Source: Campylobacteraceae bacterium
GTDB lineage: Bacteria > Campylobacterota > Campylobacteria > Campylobacterales > BB28
Length of the DNA: 49,522 bases
Direction: 5' to 3'
NCBI GenBank assembly: GCA_016744535.1
Contig: JADGEE010000010.1
Location: 1 to 49,522, forward strand
Below the pieces are notes generated by a model. That model searched no databases. It was given only the letters and a program-made list of their open reading frames with translations, and had not been told where the DNA came from. Below, in pieces: positions 7,586-15,960 of the stretch. The position numbers and the translations under genes are program-made. Positions within the stretch are counted from its first letter, which is position 1. Each line of letters begins with the position of its first letter.

Positions 7586-9562
7586 ATGAAAATAGTAAAA
7601 ATGAGAAAAATACACGAGTTTGAAAAAACAAATTTAGTAACTACTCCCAAAGGTGATAAATATAAATGTAAAAAATGTGGAATTGAAGGTTGGAGAGAGG
7701 GTTTAACAGATGATATAAAAATAACAAAAGGAACAGAAAAGTTAATTAATGAGTGTAAAGGATATGTATTTAAAAGCATAAAAATAAAATTAACTAAAGT
7801 TTTACCAATTAAAGAAAAAACAGAAATAGGGCAAATATTTAATACAATTGAACCTAGTGATAAAAAGTTTTTAAACAAAGAGGGTGTATGTATAAAAATA
7901 GTTAAAGAAGAAGTTAGAGTATTAGATAAAGAATACGAAGAAATCAAAGAAGAGAAAAAACAGATAAAACTATATAGTGTAGTAGAATTAGCGGATTTAG
8001 GTGCAATAGGTAATGCCTCATTAAATTTAGGAAAAATTGAAAAAGCAATTGTAGAACTTCAAACAGAGTTAAAAGGTAAAGGAGAAATTAGTAGTTTCAC
8101 AAAAGATGAAGCTAAAATAATTTTTGAAAAAGCTGGGTATGAAAAAGCTTATGATAGATTTAGAAAAAAAGCTGGATATGAAAAAGTTTATGATAATTTT
8201 ATTAAAAAAGCTGAAAAAGAAAAACCAATAAAGTTAGTTGAAGATAAAACAGAGTGGGAAATACATAATAAATTATTAGATGAAAACTCATTAATGTCTA
8301 TTTTAAGTAAAACAGAAGCTAACAAATTATTTGAGCAAGGTTTTATAATATTTGCAACATCAAAAGATGTAAGATTTAAACATAAAAATGAAATGTTAGA
8401 ATGTTTAGAAAAATTTGATGAAAAAATTAATTTTGATGAAAATTATAAATATTTTGAACAATCAATATCAGCAATTGGAAAAATAGATTTATATTATTCA
8501 AAAGAAAAAGTTTATAATTCAAAACCTAATGATATATCTATACTTGAAATAACTAATATTACAATAGATGAAAATTTACAAAATAGAGTTCAAAAAACAG
8601 ATTTACAAGTAGTTGAACAATACAAAGAGAGTTTAAATCAAAATGATAAATTTCCTCCAATAGTTGTATTTAAAATAGATGAAGAAATTAAGTTAGTAGA
8701 CGGATTTCATAGATATAGAGCATATAAAGAGTTAGGTATAACAAGAGTAGAAGTTAAAATAATTGAGGGTAATTATAGAGAAGCTACACTATATAGTTTA
8801 ACAGAAGCTAACAGTAAACACGGCGTAAGAAAAAGTACAGAAGATATAATCGAAACTATCAAAAAATTACTTAATGATGAAGAGTGGAAAGATTGGAGTG
8901 AAAGAGAGATAGCTAGAAGAGTCGTAACTACTACTTACATGGTTCAAAAAGTAAAAAAGATGATTGAATTTATAGAGCCTGATGTTGTAAAAGCTAATAG
9001 AAATGGTAAAGTTATTGAGCAGAAAAGAGAAAAAAAGCCAAAAAGTGAAAAACCAATAGATGAACCTAGCTTACCATTTGAAGAGATTCAAAAAGAAAAA
9101 ACAGAAAATAATGATGAAACAAAAGATGAAATTGAAAATCCACCATTACCATTTGAAGAGCCTCAAAATGAAAATAAAAATGATAATTTAGAAGAGCAAT
9201 ATAAAGAGATGGATTTAGAAGTTGAGTTAGAAAAACTTAAACCTAAAATTAAAGGAATAATGAAATATAACTATGAAAAAATATATGGAAAAACAAAAGC
9301 AAATTCAATTGAAATAGAAAATGGATTTTTAATTGCAAAAAAAGGTAATGAAATTATTGAAACAAAATCATTACTAGAGTTAGAAAAAGATATTGAAAAT
9401 AAACTCATAATTGAAATGTCTAAAAATGATTTATTAAAAATTGAATATATGGATAAAAAATGGTATATAGAATTTTTAAAAGAAAATATACTACATATAG
9501 CAACTAAAGAGAAAACTAAATTAGAGGCATTAATCACTATATTAAAAAAATATGAATTTTGA
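7586..9562 (+). CDS. Large ParB-like protein with zinc ribbon (658 aa)
   Basis: The ParB/Spo0J N-terminal-like core is at residues ~350-410 and contains LVDGFHRYRAYKELG (the equivalent of the GERR-type CTP-binding motif, here GFHR at 373-376) and ANSKHG. A helix-turn-helix follows at ~440-460 (SEREIARRVVTTTYMVQ). In front are a zinc-ribbon-like CKKC (28-31) and, at ~128-195, a domain shared with the 380-aa protein at 2186-3328. Residues ~182-207 are a 13-residue tandem duplication. A long acidic linker holds two copies of LPFEE, and the tail is a separate small domain. At more than twice normal ParB length it is unusual. ParB or KorB proteins bind palindromic sites for segregation or repression; the ten 23-bp palindromes are candidate sites. 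No ParA-type ATPase is adjacent. Confidence 0.8.
   Translation: MKIVKMRKIHEFEKTNLVTTPKGDKYKCKKCGIEGWREGLTDDIKITKGTEKLINECKGYVFKSIKIKLTKVLPIKEKTEIGQIFNTIEPSDKKFLNKEGVCIKIVKEEVRVLDKEYEEIKEEKKQIKLYSVVELADLGAIGNASLNLGKIEKAIVELQTELKGKGEISSFTKDEAKIIFEKAGYEKAYDRFRKKAGYEKVYDNFIKKAEKEKPIKLVEDKTEWEIHNKLLDENSLMSILSKTEANKLFEQGFIIFATSKDVRFKHKNEMLECLEKFDEKINFDENYKYFEQSISAIGKIDLYYSKEKVYNSKPNDISILEITNITIDENLQNRVQKTDLQVVEQYKESLNQNDKFPPIVVFKIDEEIKLVDGFHRYRAYKELGITRVEVKIIEGNYREATLYSLTEANSKHGVRKSTEDIIETIKKLLNDEEWKDWSEREIARRVVTTTYMVQKVKKMIEFIEPDVVKANRNGKVIEQKREKKPKSEKPIDEPSLPFEEIQKEKTENNDETKDEIENPPLPFEEPQNENKNDNLEEQYKEMDLEVELEKLKPKIKGIMKYNYEKIYGKTKANSIEIENGFLIAKKGNEIIETKSLLELEKDIENKLIIEMSKNDLLKIEYMDKKWYIEFLKENILHIATKEKTKLEALITILKKYEF
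8129..8206 (+). repeat. 39-bp in-frame tandem duplication in the ParB-like gene
   Basis: Two consecutive 39-bp units encode KAGYEKAYDRFRK and KAGYEKVYDNFIK. They keep the frame and duplicate the last helix of the domain shared with the 380-aa protein. Confidence 0.75.
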
Positions 9563-9631
9563 AATTATCTCTAAAAGCGAAAGCTTTATTTTATTAGTTC
9601 TCTTTTCTATTTCTATCTAATGTGTAATAAA

Positions 9632-9653
9632 AAACACTTTGTAAAAAGTGTTT
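9632..9653. terminator. Stem-loop terminator candidate after the ParB-like gene
   Basis: AAACACTTT (9632-9640) pairs with AAAGTGTTT (9645-9653) around a GTAA loop, a perfect 9-bp stem. It lies about 70 bp after the stop at 9562. The following T-run is weak, but an A-rich tract precedes it. Confidence 0.5.
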
Positions 9654-9720
9654 CAATAATGTAGACAATTATTATCTCTTATTCTCTTTTTGAGAAACAA
9701 ATTTATTACTGTTTTGCGAC

Positions 9721-9780
9721 CATAGGAGCAAAAGATAGAAGCTATTGCGTAAGCAATACTTCCTAAGCATCCCCTATGCG
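9721..9780. other. Long hairpin in the replication origin region
   Basis: Outer arms CATAGG (9721-9726) and CCTATG (9773-9778) enclose GAAG-c-TATTGC (9738-9748) and GCAATA-CTTC (9753-9762) around a GTAA loop. The ~58-base structure lies in the 468-bp gene-free stretch before rep (9563-10030). It may be an origin structure or a countertranscribed RNA that controls copy number. The rest of that stretch is AT-rich spacer apart from the listed hairpins and iterons. Confidence 0.45.
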
Positions 9781-9897
9781 AAAAAGTAAAAAATTATATG
9801 AATTATTAAGCTTAAATTAAACTTAAAGAGTAGTTGTTTTATATTTTTCTCTTTTTTAATAATTTTAGAGATTTTAAGAAGTTTTCCGAGCGATTTA

Positions 9898-9917
9898 AGC
9901 CCCAAGTGGTGGGGGCT
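9898..9917. other. GC-rich hairpin next to the iterons
   Basis: AGCCCC (9898-9903) pairs with GGGGCT (9912-9917) over an 8-base loop, ending 9 bp before the first iteron. It stands out in AT-rich surroundings. It could be a terminator protecting the origin or a structural part of it. Confidence 0.45.
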
Positions 9918-9926
9918 AGAGAAAAG

Positions 9927-10014
9927 CAATAGCACCCTTTACAATACCAAATAGCACCGTTTACAATACCAAATGACACCCTTTACAATACCAAATAGCA
10001 CCGTTTACAATACC
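9927..10014 (+). repeat. Four 22-bp iterons of the replication origin
   Basis: Four head-to-tail units (9927-9948, 9949-9970, 9971-9992, 9993-10014) match the form AAATAGCACC(C/G)TTTACAATACC. Units alternate CCC and CCG in the middle, and unit 3 has GAC for AGC. They end 16 bp before the rep start. This is the typical layout of iteron plasmids, where the Rep protein binds the iterons to start replication and to repress its own gene. Confidence 0.9.
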
Positions 10015-10030
10015 AATAAAAAGAGGTCTT

Positions 10031-10978
10031 ATGGAAGAAAAAAATGAAGAAATAAAAATCTTTCAAAAGAAAAATGAGATAAGAAAACATAATAGTTTGA
10101 TTAGATGTGACAATAAACTTACAGCATTGCAGAGAAAAAGCTTTAATATATTGATTAAAAATAGTATAGAACAAATTAAAGAAGATGGATTAAAAAGATA
10201 CTATACTCTTAATTTAGCAGAGTACAAAGAGAATATAGGATATTCTAAAAATGACAAAAATAATGTTGATATAAGAGATTCAATTAAAGAATTGGTTAAT
10301 AAAAGCTTAGAGTGGAATTTAGATAAGTTTGGAAATGGAACAGTAGCACCAATGTTGGGAGGATTTGAGATAAAAAACGGTATTTTAACTTGGTCTTTAT
10401 CTCCATTTTTAGAAGATAAAATATTAAAAGATGGATTTACAATTTTAAAATTAAAAATATTAACATCTTTAGATAGTACATATTCAATAGCACTATACGA
10501 ACTTTTACAGCAATGGAAAAAGAGAAAATGGGTAAAATTTGAGTTAAAAGAATTTAAAAAATTAATGGGAATAAAAGAGGAGCAATATAAAAGAATGGAA
10601 CTTTTTAAGAGAAAAGTTTTATTAATTGCAATAAACGAAATAAATGAGAAAACAGACTTAAAAGTTTATTATGATGATATTAAAATGGGAACAAAAATTA
10701 CAGATTTTAAATTTACTTTTAATGTATTAAGTATAAATGAAATAAGAGAGAGAGATAAAAAGTTAAAAGAGTTAGAAAATTATATAAAAATATATGGTGT
10801 AAATATAGGTAAAAAGTATAATATAGATGGATGGCACACTCTTACAAAATACGGATTAAAATATAGAGGTAAAATTAATATGAATTTTATAGAGAGCGTA
10901 GATTATATATTGAAACTAAAAGAAGAAAAGTTACTAAAAGAAGAAGATATAAAAGATAAAAAAGATATTATTGTATAA
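10031..10978 (+). CDS. Rep_3-family replication initiator (315 aa)
   Basis: The sequence fits Rep_3 (PF01051) initiators: an N-terminal NSLIRCDNKLTALQRKSFN segment, a first winged-helix domain (to ~120), then FTILKLKILTSLDSTYSIAL and WVKFELKEFKKLMGI of the second winged helix. Length is normal for the family. The ATG has AAGAGG upstream and four iterons end 16 bp before the start, so the protein should bind them. It points to theta, plasmid-like replication of the whole element. Two genes follow within 20-90 bp. Confidence 0.92.
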   Translation: MEEKNEEIKIFQKKNEIRKHNSLIRCDNKLTALQRKSFNILIKNSIEQIKEDGLKRYYTLNLAEYKENIGYSKNDKNNVDIRDSIKELVNKSLEWNLDKFGNGTVAPMLGGFEIKNGILTWSLSPFLEDKILKDGFTILKLKILTSLDSTYSIALYELLQQWKKRKWVKFELKEFKKLMGIKEEQYKRMELFKRKVLLIAINEINEKTDLKVYYDDIKMGTKITDFKFTFNVLSINEIRERDKKLKELENYIKIYGVNIGKKYNIDGWHTLTKYGLKYRGKINMNFIESVDYILKLKEEKLLKEEDIKDKKDIIV

Positions 10979-10995
10979 AATTTTGGAAAGAAAAA

Positions 10996-11295
10996 ATGAG
11001 CAATAAATATAGACACGAAGGTAAAATATATAATAATCAAGATAGAGGTAATTTTCAAACTTTTTCTATTAGTGTATCATCAAAAGATAAAGATGGTGAC
11101 TGGCATAATATATTCATAAATTGTGTATATAATGGAGATATGGACTTAGAAGATAGAGCAGAGTATGAATTAAAGGGATTTTTAGGAGTTAATGCACCTT
11201 ATAAAAAATATAAAGAGAGTCTGAAATTTGTAGTTTCAGAGGCATCAAAAATAAAAAATCAATCAACAACAACAAAGGATATGAATAAATGGTAA
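10996..11295 (+). CDS. Hypothetical protein, possible OB-fold (99 aa)
   Basis: Starts MSNKYRHEGKIYNNQ and has alternating strands (FQTFSISVSSKDKDGDW, NIFINCVYNGDM) with a C-terminal KFVVSEASK. The pattern could fit a small single-stranded-DNA-binding OB-fold, which would suit its place 17 bp after rep, but no signature residues settle this. GGAAAGAA precedes the ATG. Confidence 0.55.
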   Translation: MSNKYRHEGKIYNNQDRGNFQTFSISVSSKDKDGDWHNIFINCVYNGDMDLEDRAEYELKGFLGVNAPYKKYKESLKFVVSEASKIKNQSTTTKDMNKW

Positions 11296-11381
11296 AAATA
11301 ATTAAATACTTAAAATTAAAACAAAGTTACACTTAAATTAGTTGATTTATAAAACAAAATAAATTAAAATTAGGAGTAAAA

Positions 11382-11630
11382 ATGGTTAAAGCATTTATAA
11401 CATACATACACATAGAGAATGAGTTTATCAAAAAAGATTTAATGAAAAATAATAATGAAAAAATCATTGATTTAGAGTTTTTAAGAACATCAATAAAAAA
11501 GAAAAAAGATGAAATAGGTGATACAGATTATGAATATATCAATAAAAAATTATGTGAAATAGATAGTCATAATGATGAAGAAAATGATAATGAGAAAAAA
11601 ATAGACACAATTCTATTAACTCATATATAG
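11382..11630 (+). CDS. Small charged hypothetical protein (82 aa)
   Basis: Starts MVKAFITYIHIENEFIKK and ends in an acidic tail; TAG stop. A strong TTAGGAG site precedes the ATG. Palindrome copy 5 begins 4 bp after the stop. No family is recognised. Confidence 0.55.
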   Translation: MVKAFITYIHIENEFIKKDLMKNNNEKIIDLEFLRTSIKKKKDEIGDTDYEYINKKLCEIDSHNDEENDNEKKIDTILLTHI

Positions 11631-11634
11631 ATTT

Positions 11635-11657
11635 TATCTGATTAAATTTATCAGATG
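11635..11657. repeat. 23-bp palindrome, copy 5
   Basis: Arms TATCTGAT and ATCAGATG. It lies 38 bp before the ATG of the frameshifted gene that is coupled to the helicase. Confidence 0.8.
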
Positions 11658-11695
11658 ACTTCTATTCTCTTTCACTAAAATAACAAAGGTTTAAA

Positions 11696-12000
11696 ATGAA
11701 ATTTTTAATATACAATAAAAAAAAAGAGATGAGCATTATTTTATTAATGCTGAAAATGAAGATGATTGCTATAATAAAATATTAAAAAAATTTGATAATT
11801 CAAAAAAATGGATATTTTATGATTTAAATTATCTTTTAAAAACTTATAATAAAATATGTGAGATAAATAATTTTGATTATGAATTTATTTATGTTGATGA
11901 TATTATAAACAATGAGGGTGCATTTCAAGAAATATTGGATTTAATGAAAAGATACCCAAATATAAGATTATCTAAGAAAAAAATAAAAGACTTAAAATGA
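11696..12000 (+). pseudogene. Frameshifted hypothetical gene coupled to the helicase
   Basis: The ATG at 11696 reads MKFLIYNKKK and then a run of nine A (11717-11725). In that frame it soon becomes low-quality coding and stops. In the -1 frame coding-like sequence begins (DEHYFINAENEDDCYNKILK) and runs 91 codons to a TGA that overlaps the helicase ATG (ATGA, 11997-12000). One extra A, or a -1 ribosomal slip on the A-run, would give an intact ~101-residue protein. The tight coupling to the helicase supports a real gene. It may be a sequencing error, a mutation or programmed frameshifting. Confidence 0.6.
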
Positions 12001-13466
12001 AAGATTTATTTAAATATGCAGATAGAATGCAATTGACAAATCAACAAGAAGAGATTATAAAATGTAATGATGATTTAATAATAATTAATGCACTTGCCGG
12101 AACTGGTAAAACAAGCACACTAATAGAGTATGTTAAAGCTAGACCAAGTAAAAGATTTTTATATATAGTTTTTAATAAAAGTATGCAAAAAGAGGCTGAA
12201 TTAAAAATGAAAGGTTTTAGAAATATTGAGATAAAAACGGCTCACTCAATAGCTTTTCAAAAAACCAAAGATAAATTAAAATTAATGGAAAGAATGAATA
12301 AAAAAACATTAAATTCATTTAATATATTCCAAGTAAACGACTTTTTAAGAGTTAGTAACTTTTTTATATCAAAAATATTTATAAATGTATTAAATGAATT
12401 TTTATTTAGTGAATATAAAATAGATGACTTTGTTAAAAGATTTAATTCAGAATATTTTAGCAATGAAACAGTAATGAAAAATAAAAATAAAATATCATAT
12501 TTTGTAGAGAATGGTCACTTAAAAAGATTTATATTTAAATGTGCAAGAGATACAGATATACATATATCACACGATTTTTACTTAAAGTTTTTTCAAATAA
12601 ATAAAATAGATTTAGGTTACGATATAGTATTGACAGATGAAGCACAAGATATAAGCCCACAAATGAAAAATATCATATTAAATCAAAGTGCTAAAAAGAT
12701 ATTTGTAGGCGATAAATATCAATCAATTTATAAATTTAGAGGTGCAGTAAATGCGTTAGAAAAGATAGAAAACGCAAAACAATTTTATTTAACAAATACA
12801 TTCAGGTTTCAAAAAAATAGCACTATGGAGAGATGGGCAAATGTAATACTAGAAAGTTTAGGAGAGAAAAATATTTTATCAGCTAGAGGCTCATATAAAG
12901 AAATTGGCACAAAAGCAATAATAAGTAGAACAAATTCAGCACTATTTGAAAAAGCACATCAACTGGTAAGCAATGGTAAAAAAATATATTTTGAAGGTGG
13001 AATAACAGGATATAATTTTAATGTAATAACTGACATAGTTCAACTAAAGAACAGACAGTTAAATAAGATATATAATGCAACAGTTAAAAAATTTAAACAT
13101 ATAGATGAGTTTGAAGAGTACACAGAACAAACAGAAGAACAACAGCTCAAAACAGCCCTTAAATTAGCTAAAAAACATAATACCTATATATATGTTATGT
13201 TGAATGAAATTAAAGAGAATTTGGCTAAACATAAAGAGAACGCGGATTATATTTTAACAACAGCTCATAAGAGTAAAGGGCAAGAGTATGGAATGGTAGA
13301 GTTATTAAGTGGATTTAACATATTAGATAAAGAGACAAAAGTGATGAATGAAGATGAAGCAAATCTATTATATGTAGCAATTACAAGAGCAGTAAATGGA
13401 ATATGGATAAATGAGAAGATTGAAGAGCAATTAATTAAAATTGAAGTGGGAGATTATGTAAAATGA
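11997..13466 (+). CDS. UvrD-like SF1 DNA helicase (489 aa)
   Basis: Walker A is AGTGKT (residues 34-39), Walker B DEAQD (214-218), then GDKYQSIYKFRGA (motif III region) and VAITRA near the end (motif VI). It is shorter than cellular UvrD (~700 residues) and resembles small phage or FBH1-like UvrD helicases. It should move along single-stranded DNA with ATP and probably serves replication of the element. It overlaps the gene before by 4 bases and the gene after by 4 bases, so the three are coupled. A separate chromosomal UvrD is at 35999-38086. Confidence 0.9.
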   Translation: MKDLFKYADRMQLTNQQEEIIKCNDDLIIINALAGTGKTSTLIEYVKARPSKRFLYIVFNKSMQKEAELKMKGFRNIEIKTAHSIAFQKTKDKLKLMERMNKKTLNSFNIFQVNDFLRVSNFFISKIFINVLNEFLFSEYKIDDFVKRFNSEYFSNETVMKNKNKISYFVENGHLKRFIFKCARDTDIHISHDFYLKFFQINKIDLGYDIVLTDEAQDISPQMKNIILNQSAKKIFVGDKYQSIYKFRGAVNALEKIENAKQFYLTNTFRFQKNSTMERWANVILESLGEKNILSARGSYKEIGTKAIISRTNSALFEKAHQLVSNGKKIYFEGGITGYNFNVITDIVQLKNRQLNKIYNATVKKFKHIDEFEEYTEQTEEQQLKTALKLAKKHNTYIYVMLNEIKENLAKHKENADYILTTAHKSKGQEYGMVELLSGFNILDKETKVMNEDEANLLYVAITRAVNGIWINEKIEEQLIKIEVGDYVK

Positions 13467-13648
13467 TTGAAGATGATTTAAACAACACAGCAAAAAACTT
13501 AGAAGAGACTAAAAAACTAATTCAAAAATTAGATATAACAAAAGACGAACAAAACATAGAAAAATTATTAGAAATAAATAATAATATGAATAGTGTAATA
13601 AAATTCATTAAAAGATTTGAAAAAAAGCTAAGAGAAATAGATGGATAA
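13463..13648 (+). CDS. Small coiled-coil protein (61 aa)
   Basis: A short helical protein with heptad-like spacing (starts MIEDDLNNTAKNLEETKKL). Its ATG overlaps the helicase stop (ATGA), so it is translationally coupled and may be a helicase partner. It ends 8 bp before the convergent M15 peptidase gene. No family is recognised. Confidence 0.55.
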   Translation: MIEDDLNNTAKNLEETKKLIQKLDITKDEQNIEKLLEINNNMNSVIKFIKRFEKKLREIDG

Positions 13649-13656
13649 AATACTTA

Positions 13657-14172
13657 TTATTTGTAAATCCAACAGACATTTTTATCTTTAGACATATCAA
13701 TATCTACATGAATAAAAGTTTTAGATATTCCAATTCTTATAAATCCAACATCTAAAAGAGACTTTAAAAGTCTTAAATTTTTATCATTAGTAAATCGAGT
13801 TGAATTACCAAAAGTTTCAATTAATTTTTTCAAAAAATTAAATCTTTCTATTGAATTATTTGGAATATCAAATGATTCAAACATATTTAAAATAAACTCA
13901 TTATTATTTCTAATATCAACAGCTAAACACTCTTTATACTCTAAATTTAGTTTTTGTATTAAATGGCTACTGGTTAAACTCCATCCTCTTTTTTTAGTGT
14001 AGAAAATACACCTACAAGCTGAATTTATTCCAAAAGGAGTATTTGATTGAGTTCTAGCTTTTTGAAGCATTTGCATTAAATTAAAGCTAATTGTATTAAC
14101 TCCACAACAAGGACAAACAAACTCGCTAGGTTTGAAATTTGGAAACTTTTTAAATTGTTCTTTTAAATTCAT
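13657..14172 (-). CDS. M15-type D-Ala-D-Ala peptidase, likely endolysin (171 aa)
   Basis: The sequence fits the Peptidase_M15_3 family: FKPSEFVCPCCG at the front and zinc ligands visible as H70 (TSSH), D86 (CLAVDI) and H155 (FIHVDID). The segment between H70 and D86 is longer than the usual SxHxxGxAxD. Such enzymes cut peptidoglycan cross-bridges and serve phages as endolysins or tail lysins. It has no signal peptide, so export would need a holin; a candidate is at 14834-15184. It is the last gene of the structural module. Confidence 0.85.
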   Translation of the reverse strand: MNLKEQFKKFPNFKPSEFVCPCCGVNTISFNLMQMLQKARTQSNTPFGINSACRCIFYTKKRGWSLTSSHLIQKLNLEYKECLAVDIRNNNEFILNMFESFDIPNNSIERFNFLKKLIETFGNSTRFTNDKNLRLLKSLLDVGFIRIGISKTFIHVDIDMSKDKNVCWIYK

Positions 14173-14183
14173 ATTTTAAACCT

Positions 14184-14816
14184 CTAAAAATATTTAATGA
14201 TATGTTTTATAGTTGCAAGTTTTACATTTTCATAAGATATATCCCCATTAAAACCAGTAGCATAACTTACATCTGAAATATTAGGTAAATTAAAAGTATT
14301 AACTCCATCACCACCAAAACTATTACCAATTACATTGAATAATTTTGGATAAAGCTTAACTGATAACTCTCTACCATCACATTCAAACCAACCAAAAGGG
14401 ATAGATGAACCTACAAACTCTTGAATTGAACCTACTGGAACATTCATAACACTCTCCAAATCAAAAATTTTATAACTATCTACATCAAATTTAATTAAGT
14501 AACCAAAACTTTTATCAAAAACAAAATCACCTTTAGCTATCAAAAGTAATTCAAAATTTATATCATCAATAACAAGGCTATCTTTAATAAGATTAGCTAA
14601 ATCAAATAAATCATCAAATCTAGTATTATTATTATAAAGTTCAATACTTAAAGTACCTTCGTAATAATCAACAACTATTTCAGCATCAGAAAAAGAAGTA
14701 AATTTATGATTAACAAAAGTTGATGGAGTTAAAGCAAGTTGATTATTAATATTTTTTAAAATATTTTGAGGCAAATTAATTTGATTGACATTTTTTGATT
14801 TTAGATAAAATTCCAT
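14184..14816 (-). CDS. Phage tail-collar protein with shared N-terminal module (210 aa)
   Basis: Residues ~125-185 match the tail-collar (Collar/MdpB-type) domain: PVGSIQEFVGSSIPFGWFEC, then GRELS, YPKLFNVIG and FNLPNI. Residues 1-~120 (SKNVNQINLP start) are the same module as in the proteins at 15957-16676 and 16697-17095. The natural reading is an N-terminal anchor fused to a receptor-binding or fibre-tip domain. It lies 11 bp before the peptidase gene. This is the clearest phage-virion signature in the window. Confidence 0.85.
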   Translation of the reverse strand: MEFYLKSKNVNQINLPQNILKNINNQLALTPSTFVNHKFTSFSDAEIVVDYYEGTLSIELYNNNTRFDDLFDLANLIKDSLVIDDINFELLLIAKGDFVFDKSFGYLIKFDVDSYKIFDLESVMNVPVGSIQEFVGSSIPFGWFECDGRELSVKLYPKLFNVIGNSFGGDGVNTFNLPNISDVSYATGFNGDISYENVKLATIKHIIKYF

Positions 14817-14833
14817 ACAATTAACCTTTTAAT

Positions 14834-15184
14834 CTATTTAATTTTATCCCAAATTTTATCCAATTTGGATTCAACATTATCTTTAATTTCTTTCTCTAAA
14901 TGGTCAATTTTTCCATTTAATTCAGTTCTAAAAAGAACAAATTCCTCTTTTTGCAAATAATCAACTTCAACATTATGAACTTTTTCTTTAAGTTCTTTTA
15001 GATCTTTTCTTGTTTCAGCTTTTGCTTCTTTAATATAAGTAAAAAGTTTAGATTCTAATTTTTCTTTCTCTTTAGATATAAGTTCATTAACTTTACTCAT
15101 AACTTTATAATTAAAAAAAGTCTGTAATGCTCCAAGAATAAGACCTAAAACAGTTAAAAGACCTGCTAATTCACCCCAATACAT
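14834..15184 (-). CDS. Holin-like membrane coiled-coil protein (116 aa)
   Basis: One membrane segment at residues ~6-26 (LAGLLTVLGLILGALQTFF) is followed by a long charged coiled coil (~35-116). This layout resembles small phage holins of the BhlA type, though sequence identity is not evident. Its position next to the collar and peptidase genes fits a lysis cassette. It could instead be a spanin-like or tail-associated protein. Confidence 0.55.
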   Translation of the reverse strand: MYWGELAGLLTVLGLILGALQTFFNYKVMSKVNELISKEKEKLESKLFTYIKEAKAETRKDLKELKEKVHNVEVDYLQKEEFVLFRTELNGKIDHLEKEIKDNVESKLDKIWDKIK

Positions 15185-15208
15185 AAAAAACCTTTATCTA
15201 AATTTATT

Positions 15209-15871
15209 TTAACCTTCACCAACATCAGCTTCAAAAGAGATACTAAAAGTTTTTTGTCCTGTTCTCTCTATTATTATATCTCCTCCAGTACCATCAGAAG
15301 AAAATTTAAATAATCCTGATGTATCTGAAAAAGTACAAATAGGTAAATTATTTTTACTTGCAGAACCATCTTCTAAAGTTCTAATATTAAATGATACAGA
15401 ATCATCATAGGAATTATAATAAGCAACTAATTCAACACTTGTATAAGTGATTCCATTAAAAACCAAATGAGTATGATTTAAAGATGGAAGAGTTAAATTA
15501 TTTATAGTATCAATAATATTTTCATCATTAGTAGTAATTTCATAATCTCCATCTAATGTGCTAAAATCAATCTCTCTAAGTAAATTTGTAAGATAATAAC
15601 TTTCATAGTTCATAGGAAAATAATTTGATATTAATCCACCACTTACACCACCAACTCCAACATTAGGCATTTCAAATCCATTTTTAACATTAATTAAAAA
15701 ACTATCTCCAGCTTGAAGTTGATTTAAGTTGAAGTTATAAGTTAATTTAGAATTATAAAGTTTCATAGCACCATTTTCAAACTTATAAACTTTATCTATG
15801 TTAGTTTTAAAATCATCTAAATTAATTAATGCTTGTGACGTGACAATAGAATAACCACTTGTTAATAACAT
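15209..15871 (-). CDS. Putative virion/fibre protein (220 aa)
   Basis: A strand-rich protein that starts MLLTSGYSIVTSQALINLDDF and contains a Gly/Val-rich turn (VGVGGVSGG). It is Asn/Thr/Ser-rich and has no cysteine cluster or signal peptide. It lies between the attachment-module protein at 15957 and the holin-like gene, and palindrome copy 6 is 39 bp before its start. A structural role is inferred from position and composition; no family is recognised. Confidence 0.55.
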   Translation of the reverse strand: MLLTSGYSIVTSQALINLDDFKTNIDKVYKFENGAMKLYNSKLTYNFNLNQLQAGDSFLINVKNGFEMPNVGVGGVSGGLISNYFPMNYESYYLTNLLREIDFSTLDGDYEITTNDENIIDTINNLTLPSLNHTHLVFNGITYTSVELVAYYNSYDDSVSFNIRTLEDGSASKNNLPICTFSDTSGLFKFSSDGTGGDIIIERTGQKTFSISFEADVGEG

Positions 15872-15910
15872 AAAAAATCCTTAAAATTAAATATTCTTAT
15901 CTAATAAATC

Positions 15911-15933
15911 TATCTGAATAAATTTATCAGATA
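15911..15933. repeat. 23-bp palindrome, copy 6
   Basis: Arms TATCTGAA and ATCAGATA. It lies on the leader of the - strand gene starting at 15871 and directly beside a second hairpin at 15931-15960. Confidence 0.8.
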
Positions 15934-15960
15934 AGAGTAAAAGGAGAAAATTACTCTTAT
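15931..15960 (-). terminator. Perfect 10-bp stem-loop at a gene end
   Basis: ATAAGAGTAA (15931-15940) pairs with TTACTCTTAT (15951-15960) over a 10-base loop. It includes the stop codon of the gene at 15957-16676 and shares 3 bases with palindrome copy 6. No T-run follows, so it may shape or stabilise mRNA rather than end it. Confidence 0.4.

Noticed and set aside
9927-10014. Iteron array as a CRISPR array
   Set aside because: Units are 22 bp, directly joined without spacers, and precede a Rep_3 gene.
9983-10174. 63-codon - strand frame over the iterons
   Set aside because: It is antisense to rep and the iterons, has no ribosome binding site and a skewed composition.
13657-14172. M15 peptidase as a cell-wall enzyme of the host
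   Set aside because: It has no signal peptide and ends a run of phage-like genes beside a holin-like gene.
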